DNA from: Ruminococcus sp.
Lineage (GTDB): Bacteria > Bacillota > Clostridia > Oscillospirales > Ruminococcaceae
Assembly: GCA_029063695.1 (NCBI GenBank)
Contig: JAIDNR010000220.1
Coordinates: 1 to 6,653, forward strand
Length of the DNA: 6,653 bases
Reading direction: 5' to 3'
Positions 1 through 4,793 of the stretch are shown here, one piece after another. The notes beneath the pieces were generated by a model. It saw nothing but the letters and a program-made list of their open reading frames with translations, did no database searches and had not been told where the DNA came from. The translations under genes were made by a program, and so were the position numbers. The stretch's first letter is position 1, and the number at the start of each line of letters is the position of its first letter.

Positions 1-51
1 ATCGGCGGCCGTATGGTTCAGAAGATGATTAATGCATACAAAATGCAGTAA
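1..51 (+). CDS. 3' end of an unidentified plus-strand gene (partial)
   Basis: Frame 1 is open from the window edge to a TAA at 49-51 and gives 16 residues ending in MINAYKMQ. The other two plus frames stop within about 35 bases. A strong intrinsic terminator begins 13 bases after the stop, which supports this being a real gene end. The tail is basic and helix-like, but it is too short to assign to a family, and I do not recognise it. The gene converges on the degV-like gene. Confidence 0.6.
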   Translation: MGGRMVQKMINAYKMQ

Positions 52-64
52 CTGAAATCATAAA

Positions 65-88
65 AAGGGACGTTTTCAAACGTCCCTT
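65..88. terminator. Bidirectional intrinsic terminator between convergent genes
   Basis: A perfect 10-bp stem (AAGGGACGTT at 65-74, AACGTCCCTT at 79-88) encloses a 4-base loop. Read on the minus strand, the stem runs into five T residues (complement of 62-66), ideal for ending the degV-like transcript whose stop codon lies at 99-101. Read on the plus strand it is followed by an AT-rich stretch and a later T-run inside the degV end (105-111), so it probably also ends the partial plus-strand gene. Confidence 0.82.
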
Positions 89-98
89 ACATATTTTA

Positions 99-965
99 TT
101 ATTTGTTTTTTCTTCTCACAAGTACTGCTACAAGGTCAGGACCTATATTTGATGCAACCACCGCACCAATATTTGCAAACATTTCAGCCTTTCTGCCTGT
201 ACGCTTAATCATTTCCTTTTCGAGTTCTTTCGCAAGTGTATCGTCACGACCATGAATAATAAGATACGGAGTCTGAGGAGTCATGCGTTTCTCCGCACAG
301 TCCGCAAGTTTGGGTACAATGCTTTTTTCTCCTCTGATTTTCTCAACTGTAGTCGTTTTATTGTCAGCGAACTCAATAATCGGCTTCAATCCGAGAAGTT
401 CACCGGCAAAAGCCGCAGCGGCTGAAATACGACCTGATTTTCTGGCATATTTAAGACTATAGGGAACGGCATAGATAGCACATATATTGAACCAGTCCTC
501 AAGATATGCAATAATATCCTCAGCCTCCGCACCCTTGCGTATTTTCTTTACAGCTTCCATAATCGGATAACCATAAAAAATAGTATAACAACGTGAATCG
601 ATATTAAAAATACGCATTTTTGCATCTGGATTATTTTCATAGAAGTCATTTTTTCCGATAATTGAATTAGTGAAAGTTCCCGAACCCTCACTGTTGATTG
701 AAACACTGATAACATCAGTATAGCCCTCATCATAGAGTTTTTTATAAGTCTTCTCAAAAGTGAGAGGTGAAAGCTGAGAGTGTTTTGGAATTTCATCGCT
801 TTTCAGCATCATATCATAAAATTCCCGAGTTGACTTGTCAAATATTTCATGAAAAGTTTCTCCACAGAAAGTAATCTCAAAAGGAAGAACGGTTATTCCA
901 AGTTCCTCAATGATCTCTTTTGTAAGGTCACAGCAACTGTCAGTCAATATCATTATTTTGGACAT
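99..965 (-). CDS. DegV-family (FakB-like) fatty-acid-binding protein
   Basis: A 288-residue cytosolic protein covering the whole DegV fold (usual length about 280-290). FakB members bind a fatty acid and present it to the kinase FakA for acyl-phosphate formation; the ligand of this copy is unknown. Visible family landmarks are ILTDSCCDL (6-14), HSQLSP (62-67, the usual TSQPSP position), SEGSGT (92-97), NIDSRCYT (121-128), ARKSGRIS (174-181), GLKPIIE (192-198) and the C-terminal IGP motif (274-276). Two usually conserved polar positions differ: Thr becomes His62, and the His before the GP motif becomes Asn273; Ser95 is kept. I chose the ATG at 965, not the in-frame ATG 24 bases upstream, because AAAGGAG (974-980) lies 8 bases before it, inside the extension. 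The gene follows trmL by 13 bases, and its ribosome site overlaps the trmL stop codon, so the two are probably co-translated. No fakA gene is in the window. Confidence 0.92.
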   Translation of the reverse strand: MSKIMILTDSCCDLTKEIIEELGITVLPFEITFCGETFHEIFDKSTREFYDMMLKSDEIPKHSQLSPLTFEKTYKKLYDEGYTDVISVSINSEGSGTFTNSIIGKNDFYENNPDAKMRIFNIDSRCYTIFYGYPIMEAVKKIRKGAEAEDIIAYLEDWFNICAIYAVPYSLKYARKSGRISAAAAFAGELLGLKPIIEFADNKTTTVEKIRGEKSIVPKLADCAEKRMTPQTPYLIIHGRDDTLAKELEKEMIKRTGRKAEMFANIGAVVASNIGPDLVAVLVRRKNK

Positions 966-973
966 AAAATCAT

Positions 974-980
974 CTCCTTT
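974..980 (-). promoter_or_regulatory. Ribosome binding site that fixes the degV-like start
   Basis: AAAGGAG on the minus strand lies 8 bases before the ATG at 965 and overlaps the TAA of trmL (979-981). A longer reading from the ATG at 989 would place this site inside the coding sequence and has no comparable site of its own, so the shorter protein is preferred. Confidence 0.8.
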
Positions 981-1476
981 ACCATTCATATTTTGTCAAT
1001 TTTCCCTCACGGGATAAATCGGGATAATCCCACTGTCTGAGAACTTCATATACTGCAATTGCCACAGAATTTGAAAGATTCAGGCTTCTAAGTTCATTAC
1101 GCATAGGAATACGCACACATTTATCGGGATTTGCATACAACAGGCTTTCAGGAAGTCCTTTATCTTCCCTGCCGAAAATCAGGTAAGAATTATCGGGATA
1201 TTCCGCATTACTGTGAACACCCTTTCCCTTTGTAGTAAAGTAAAAAAAATTTCCGCCAAGATTCCGAACAAAAAAATTCCATAGACTATCATAGTATGTT
1301 ATATCAAGCTTGTCCCAGTAGTCAAGTCCTGCACGTTTAAGATGCTTATTGGAAATTTCAAATCCAAGCGGACGTACAAGATGTAGTCTTGCACCTGTAA
1401 CGGCACAAGTACGTGAAATATTTCCTGTATTCTGCGGAATCTGCGGTTCGACAAGAACAATGTTAAGATTATGCAT
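979..1476 (-). CDS. trmL: tRNA (cytidine(34)-2'-O)-methyltransferase TrmL
   Basis: A 165-residue SPOUT-superfamily methyltransferase, close to the usual length of about 155-165. It is expected to 2'-O-methylate the wobble nucleotide (C34 or cmnm5U34) of tRNA-Leu anticodons using S-adenosylmethionine, acting as a homodimer in the cytoplasm. All three SPOUT motifs are present: NIVLVEPQIPQNTGNISRTC (5-24), LIFGREDKGLP near the middle, and IPMRNELRSLNLSNSVAIA towards the C-terminus, which together make the trefoil-knot cofactor site. The ATG at 1476 has AAGGAG (1482-1487) 5 bases upstream. It is the first gene of a two-gene unit with the degV-like gene. The small plus-strand gene at 1563 diverges from it. 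I could not identify a convincing -35/-10 pair for it. The TrmL family is highly recognisable; exact modification specificity is by homology. Confidence 0.95.
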   Translation of the reverse strand: MHNLNIVLVEPQIPQNTGNISRTCAVTGARLHLVRPLGFEISNKHLKRAGLDYWDKLDITYYDSLWNFFVRNLGGNFFYFTTKGKGVHSNAEYPDNSYLIFGREDKGLPESLLYANPDKCVRIPMRNELRSLNLSNSVAIAVYEVLRQWDYPDLSREGKLTKYEW

Positions 1477-1481
1477 TTCAG

Positions 1482-1487
1482 CTCCTT
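1482..1487 (-). promoter_or_regulatory. Ribosome binding site of trmL
   Basis: AAGGAG on the minus strand lies 5 bases before the ATG at 1476, supporting that start. Confidence 0.7.
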
Positions 1488-1521
1488 ATGAATAAAAATT
1501 AATTTAAATCAGAAAATATAG

Positions 1522-1541
1522 TATGACCGTATAAGGTCATA
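1522..1541. promoter_or_regulatory. 7-bp inverted repeat in a divergent intergenic region
   Basis: TATGACC at 1522-1528 and GGTCATA at 1535-1541 form a perfect inverted repeat with a 6-base spacer. It is placed between the divergent trmL-degV unit and the 57-codon gene, ending 10 bases before the latter's GGGAG ribosome site. The spacing fits a repressor operator; as RNA it could also be a small hairpin in either leader. TATAAG inside the repeat (1530-1535) could be a plus-strand -10, but I see no good -35 for either direction. Function is inferred from position only. Confidence 0.35.
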
Positions 1542-1562
1542 TTAAAATATCGGGAGAAATCA

Positions 1563-1736
1563 ATGAATAAAAAAGCTATTACAACAGGACTTACAGCAGG
1601 TGCAGCTATAGGACTTGCCTGTTATGCGTTTTCAACAGCAGGTGTAATGAAAAAGCACAGCATTAAGAAAAATGCAGGGAAAACCCTTAAAGCAGCAGGA
1701 AATCTTATCGAAGATATAACATCAATGATGAGATAA
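1563..1736 (+). CDS. Small 57-residue single-span membrane protein of unknown function
   Basis: ATG at 1563, preceded at 6 bases by GGGAG (1552-1556), opens a 57-residue frame ending in TAA at 1734-1736 and followed at once by a hairpin. The protein starts MNKK, then has a Gly/Ala/Thr-rich hydrophobic stretch (about 5-28) suited to one membrane helix, then a basic patch (Lys30, Lys31, His32, Lys35, Lys36) and an amphipathic C-terminal half with TLKAAGNLIEDITSMM. It resembles, in general form only, short Gly/Ala-rich membrane-associated proteins common in Clostridia; I cannot name a family. The gene is flanked by a divergent operon on one side and a convergent one on the other, so it is transcribed alone. 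The ribosome site, reading frame and terminator together make it a credible gene despite its size. Confidence 0.75.
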   Translation: MNKKAITTGLTAGAAIGLACYAFSTAGVMKKHSIKKNAGKTLKAAGNLIEDITSMMR

Positions 1737-1738
1737 GC

Positions 1739-1765
1739 TGTGCGGACGGTTTTTCCGTCCGTACA
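1739..1765. terminator. Hairpin between convergent small gene and ruvX
   Basis: An 11-bp stem with one G-T pair (1739-1749 with 1755-1765) closes a loop of five T. It starts 2 bases after the small gene's stop and ends 3 bases before the ruvX stop codon. Neither side has a strong T-run directly after the stem: the plus side reads TATTCATTCGGATTTT, and the minus side has none. It is likely a shared transcript end for both genes, but less certain than the hairpin at 65-88. Confidence 0.6.
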
Positions 1766-1768
1766 TAT

Positions 1769-2194
1769 TCATTCGGATTTTGTATTTTTTCTGTAGCCCA
1801 GATAGCTTTCAAGAATTATAGTTGCCGCAACTGCATCAACTACCGCTTTACGCTTTTTTCCACGTGTATTGGTAACATTGAGATAATTGTGTGCGGAAAC
1901 GGTTGTACAACGTTCGTCCCATAATTCAACTGGACAACCTGTTAACTCCTGTAATTTTTCAGCAAACAATCGGCATTTTTCTGCCCTTTCACCTATTGTA
2001 CCATTCATATTTTTCGGATAGCCGACAACTATCATCTCTGCACGATGTTCTTTTGCAGACAATGCAGTTTTTTCAAGACATTTATCAAAATCCTTTTCGG
2101 CAATTACTCCAGCAGGAGAAGCGGCAAGTTCACTTTTTCCGCATATTGCAAGACCTGTCCTTGAATCACCGAAATCAACAGCCATAATCACCAT
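1769..2194 (-). CDS. ruvX: Putative pre-16S rRNA nuclease YqgF/RuvX
   Basis: A 141-residue RNase H-fold protein, the usual size for the YqgF family, which is implicated in maturation of the 16S rRNA 5' end and was earlier proposed as a Holliday-junction resolvase. Landmarks are AVDFGDSRTGLA (5-16), IVVGYPKNMNGTIGERAE (55-72), WDERCTTVSA (92-101) and VVDAVAATIILESYL (118-132). The expected acidic triad is Asp7, Glu94 and Asp120. The ATG at 2194 gives an N-terminus (MVIMAVDFG) that aligns residue for residue with the family start; an internal ATG at 2185 would cut into the first strand. The start overlaps the end of pyrD by 7 bases, so translation is probably coupled. The only upstream purine-rich site (AGGAA) is rather distant. 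It is the last gene of the pyrKD operon, an unrelated housekeeping passenger. Confidence 0.95.
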   Translation of the reverse strand: MVIMAVDFGDSRTGLAICGKSELAASPAGVIAEKDFDKCLEKTALSAKEHRAEMIVVGYPKNMNGTIGERAEKCRLFAEKLQELTGCPVELWDERCTTVSAHNYLNVTNTRGKKRKAVVDAVAATIILESYLGYRKNTKSE

Positions 2195-3099
2195 GGTTTC
2201 ACCGTTCCTATAATATCACGTACTGATTTTATCCCCTTATTGTCAAGAAATTCGTTCATTTCGTCAATAATCTTAACAGGAGCATAAGGGTCGGTAAAAA
2301 TAGCCGCACCCACCTGAACAGCCGATGCACCTGCAATCATAAGTTCAATTGCATCACGTCCGCTTGAAACACCACCCATTCCGATTACAGGAATTTTAAC
2401 AGCATTGGCAACCTGCCAAACCATGCGTACAGCAACAGGAAATACAGCAGGTCCGCTGAGTCCCCCGACGTTATTTTTAAGAATAGGTCTGCCTGTATTT
2501 ATATCAATCCGCATACCAAGAAGTGTATTAATCAGCGATACTGCGTCTGCTCCTGCTGATTCCACAGCCTTTGCAATTTCAGCTATACTTGTGACATTCG
2601 GTGAAAGCTTTACAACAAGCGGCTTTTTTGTAGCGGCACGCACTTTTTTTGTGACTTCAGCCGCCATTTCACAGCTTGTACCAAATGCCGCACCGCCCTG
2701 TTTTACATTGGGACAGGAGATGTTCAGTTCAATCATATGAACGTCTGTTCCATCAAGTTTTGCGGCAGTCTCAGCACATTCATCGGGTGTTGAACCTGCA
2801 ATATTTGCCAATATCAGAAGATTTTTTGTTAAAAGATACGGCAAATCAGTATCAATAAAGTGGTCAATTCCAGGGTTCTGCAAGCCGACGGAATTAAGCA
2901 TACCTGACGGAGTTTCGGCAATACGTGGCGACAGATTTCCTTTTCTCAGATTCAGGGTAGTACCCTTTGTGGCAATTCCGCCGAGCTTGTTCAGAGGAAA
3001 AAGTTCCTCATATTCACGACCGTAACCGAAAACACCGGACGCAGGAATAACAGGATTCTTGAAATCCACACCGCATATATTTACAGATAAATCAGCCAT
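2188..3099 (-). CDS. pyrD: Dihydroorotate dehydrogenase B (NAD+), catalytic subunit
   Basis: A 303-residue FMN TIM-barrel enzyme oxidising dihydroorotate to orotate, the fourth step of pyrimidine synthesis. It is class 1B: NISCPN (126-131) carries the class 1 catalytic Cys129, and the electron-transfer subunit gene pyrK lies directly upstream. Other landmarks are NPVIPASGVFGYG (15-27), ATKGTT with Lys45 (43-48), SVGLQNPG (70-77), GGLSG (212-216) and the phosphate-binding GMGG (240-243) and GAAIF (264-268). Length is normal (about 300-310). The ATG at 3099 overlaps the pyrK stop as TAATG, with AGGAGG (3110-3115) 10 bases upstream. A TTG two codons earlier (3105) sits 4 bases from the same site and would add two residues; family N-termini favour the ATG. 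PyrD and PyrK should form the cytosolic heterotetramer passing electrons from FMN through FAD and the iron-sulfur cluster to NAD+. Confidence 0.97.
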   Translation of the reverse strand: MADLSVNICGVDFKNPVIPASGVFGYGREYEELFPLNKLGGIATKGTTLNLRKGNLSPRIAETPSGMLNSVGLQNPGIDHFIDTDLPYLLTKNLLILANIAGSTPDECAETAAKLDGTDVHMIELNISCPNVKQGGAAFGTSCEMAAEVTKKVRAATKKPLVVKLSPNVTSIAEIAKAVESAGADAVSLINTLLGMRIDINTGRPILKNNVGGLSGPAVFPVAVRMVWQVANAVKIPVIGMGGVSSGRDAIELMIAGASAVQVGAAIFTDPYAPVKIIDEMNEFLDNKGIKSVRDIIGTVKPW

Positions 3100-3869
3100 T
3101 ACCAAAGCACCTCCTCAGCATTGAATACAGGACCATCCTTGCATACGTGTGCAAAATATTCCTCGTCATTCCGTACAGTACGGCAGGCACAGCCAAGACA
3201 AGCTCCTATTCCGCAAGCCATACGTTCTTCAAGTGAAATTTCACAGTAAATATTTTTTTCTTTACATAAAGCGGCAATGTTTTTAAGCATGGGCATAGGA
3301 CCGCAGGCGTACACGGCATCAATACCGCCCTGCCCTGCAAGTTCACCAAATGGCTGAGTTACAAAACCATGAATACCTGCCGACCCGTCATCGGTACAGA
3401 GAATTGTCTCAGCACCTGTTTTTCTGAAATCTTCCTGTAAAATAACAGCAGAACTGTTTCTGAATCCGCTGATTGCTACAGCTTTTTCACCGTAAGTCTC
3501 AGCGAGCGTAAGCATAGGAGGTGTACCGATTCCTCCGCCGATAAGTACAACTTTTTTAAAGTCTGGATTCACTGTAAACCCATGTCCCAGAGGTGCAAGC
3601 ATATCAATCAAATCGCCTTCATTAAGACGTGCAATTTCGGACGTTCCCTCGCCTCTTATCTCAAAAACAATGCGTATAGTTCCTTTATTTTTATTAATTC
3701 CGCATATTGAAATCGGACGACGCAGTGTAAAACTGCCTGTCCTTATATGAACAAACTGTCCTGCAACAGCAATCTGTGCAATTTCGGGACAGTTTATTTC
3801 AAAACTGTAAATTTCCTTTGCAATTGCGGATTTTCCGACAATTATATATTTTCCCTGAGTGTATTTCAT
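3099..3869 (-). CDS. pyrK: Dihydroorotate dehydrogenase B, electron-transfer subunit PyrK
   Basis: A 256-residue ferredoxin-reductase-like flavoprotein that carries electrons from PyrD to NAD+. The N-terminal FAD barrel shows LRRPISI (49-55) and RGEGTSEIA (72-80), followed by LAPLGHGF (91-98). The nucleotide-binding domain shows VVLIGGGIGTPPM (107-119) and YACGPMPM (187-194). The C-terminal [2Fe-2S] site has Cys219, Cys224, Cys227 and Cys243 in EERMACGIGACLGC and HVCKDGP, matching the family spacing; Cys229 is an extra cysteine. Length is normal (about 250-260). The ATG at 3869 has GAGGA (3877-3881) 7 bases upstream, and that site overlaps the stop of the preceding zinc-ribbon LRR gene, 10 bases away. 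Its own stop overlaps the pyrD start by one base. Confidence 0.97.
   Translation of the reverse strand: MKYTQGKYIIVGKSAIAKEIYSFEINCPEIAQIAVAGQFVHIRTGSFTLRRPISICGINKNKGTIRIVFEIRGEGTSEIARLNEGDLIDMLAPLGHGFTVNPDFKKVVLIGGGIGTPPMLTLAETYGEKAVAISGFRNSSAVILQEDFRKTGAETILCTDDGSAGIHGFVTQPFGELAGQGGIDAVYACGPMPMLKNIAALCKEKNIYCEISLEERMACGIGACLGCACRTVRNDEEYFAHVCKDGPVFNAEEVLW
3110..3115 (-). promoter_or_regulatory. Ribosome binding site of pyrD, within the pyrK end
   Basis: AGGAGG on the minus strand lies in the last codons of pyrK. Its distance is 10 bases to the ATG at 3099 and 4 bases to an in-frame TTG at 3105. The lead gene of this operon uses the same AGGAGG with a 4-base gap, so the TTG cannot be fully excluded. 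Confidence 0.7.
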
Positions 3870-3879
3870 AAATCAGTCC

Positions 3880-4632
3880 TCACTGTTCTTTCTTCGCACC
3901 GCAGCCCTTGCACTTGTTAAATAATCCGCCGAATTTTCCTCCGCATTTAGTGCAGAGTCCTTGTGACCTGAGATAAGCGGCTATACTCTTGAAACGGTAT
4001 ACTTCCGATGCTTCATATACATTGCTCTTGAAATATATCTTCTTTACACCGTCTCCCGAACTCTTTCGGCAGATTTCAAATGAAGGTCCTGCATATTCAC
4101 TTTCAAGCTCCCATGTAGTTTCACTGCTTTCAAAAACAATTTCATCAATTTTGCAGAATAAAGCATCATTGAGAAGTTCCTCCACATTTTCGGGAATTGT
4201 TATTGATTTAAGACTATCACAACCGCTGAATGTTTTATAGCAGATTTTTTTAATCTGAGATGGAAGATGAACAGAAGTAAGCTCTGTACAGCCCTCAAAT
4301 GCAGAACCTGCAATATCCGTAACGCTGTCGGGAATGTTCACTGTTTTAATCTCAGTATTATCTTTGAATGCACCCGAATCAATTTTTACAATATCTTCAG
4401 GAATATCAACATCTTCATCATGACCCGCATACTTTACAAGTATATCTTTGTTGCACAGAAAAATATCGCCTGTAAGGACAGGTGCAGTATTTTCGGGTTT
4501 ATCTTCTTCTTTTTTTTCTATTGAAATTTTTTCTCCGCAGTGACCGCAATACCAGCTTTCAAGTTTTTTTTCTGCAAAAAGCAGTTTTTTACATTTCGGG
4601 CATACAATCTGGATAAAATCGTTAAGTTCCAT
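3880..4632 (-). CDS. Zinc-ribbon / LRR_5 leucine-rich-repeat protein of unknown function
   Basis: A 250-residue protein with no signal peptide or membrane span. It begins with a Cys4 zinc ribbon (Cys11, Cys14, Cys29, Cys32: CPKC...CGHC), then an acidic, Lys-rich linker (about 38-50). A BspA-like LRR_5 array with an exact 23-residue period follows (starts at 75, 98, 121 and 144; core I-P-x-x-V/I then A/T-F-x-x-C/N). After a region of no clear type (165-220), a second Cys4 ribbon closes the protein (Cys227, Cys230, Cys241, Cys244). LRR_5 domains mostly mediate protein contacts and are usually extracellular; the ribbons and missing export signal suggest a cytosolic adaptor, which is inference. 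The ATG at 4632 is chosen over one 30 bases upstream because AGGAGG (4637-4642) lies directly before it and the promoter's expected start point is near 4662. It is the promoter-proximal gene of the pyrK-pyrD-ruvX operon, 10 bases before pyrK. I do not know its function. Confidence 0.88.
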   Translation of the reverse strand: MELNDFIQIVCPKCKKLLFAEKKLESWYCGHCGEKISIEKKEEDKPENTAPVLTGDIFLCNKDILVKYAGHDEDVDIPEDIVKIDSGAFKDNTEIKTVNIPDSVTDIAGSAFEGCTELTSVHLPSQIKKICYKTFSGCDSLKSITIPENVEELLNDALFCKIDEIVFESSETTWELESEYAGPSFEICRKSSGDGVKKIYFKSNVYEASEVYRFKSIAAYLRSQGLCTKCGGKFGGLFNKCKGCGAKKEQ

Positions 4633-4636
4633 ATTA

Positions 4637-4642
4637 CCTCCT
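4637..4642 (-). promoter_or_regulatory. Ribosome binding site that fixes the LRR-protein start
   Basis: A full AGGAGG on the minus strand lies 4 bases before the ATG at 4632. The upstream in-frame ATG at 4662 coincides with the predicted transcription start, so it cannot have a ribosome site on this transcript. Confidence 0.82.
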
Positions 4643-4668
4643 GATGATATAAAAATTCTCACACATCT

Positions 4669-4697
4669 ATTATATCATACTTCGGAAAAAATTGCAA
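4669..4697 (-). promoter_or_regulatory. Sigma-A-type promoter of the LRR-pyrK-pyrD-ruvX operon
   Basis: On the minus strand, TTGCAA (4692-4697) and TATAAT (4669-4674) are separated by exactly 17 bases, and TGA directly before the -10 gives an extended -10 (TGnTATAAT). The sequence upstream is rich in A and T runs, like an UP element. Expected transcription start is near 4662, leaving only about 30 bases of leader, which is too short for a PyrR-type attenuator. Confidence 0.85.
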
Positions 4698-4746
4698 TAT
4701 CTACAAAAAAATTATTACAAAAGTTTGCTGTATTAAGAAAATTGAC

Positions 4747-4784
4747 AAAAAGCTTCACTCAGAAATATAAAATCCAAGTGAAGC
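4747..4784 (-). terminator. Intrinsic terminator of the cellulase gene
   Basis: On the minus strand, GCTTCACT (4777-4784) pairs perfectly with AGTGAAGC (4752-4759), followed by five T (4747-4751). The loop is long and AT-rich, with some possible extra pairs at its base. It lies 9 bases after the cellulase stop codon and upstream of the next promoter, so the cellulase transcript is separate from the pyr operon. Confidence 0.82.
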
Positions 4785-4793
4785 CGTAAATCA

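Noticed and set aside
966..989. Longer N-terminus for the degV-like gene starting at 989
   Set aside because: The extra eight residues encode the ribosome site of the shorter form and precede the conserved family start (ILTDS).
2405..2858. Two plus-strand open frames opposite pyrD
   Set aside because: They are antisense shadows of an intact, highly conserved enzyme gene and have no translation signals.
4130..4410. Repeating pattern with a 69-base period on the minus strand
   Set aside because: It is the coding trace of the four 23-residue leucine-rich repeats; the copies are similar in protein but diverged in DNA, so it is not a separate DNA repeat or CRISPR array.
4267..4524. Plus-strand frame ending in a Phe-rich tail opposite the LRR gene
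   Set aside because: The Phe run comes from the T-rich complement of Lys/Glu codons in the linker; no ribosome site is present.
4633..4668. Possible PyrR attenuator or riboswitch ahead of the pyr operon
   Set aside because: Only about 30 bases separate the expected transcription start from the first start codon, with no stable hairpin in them.
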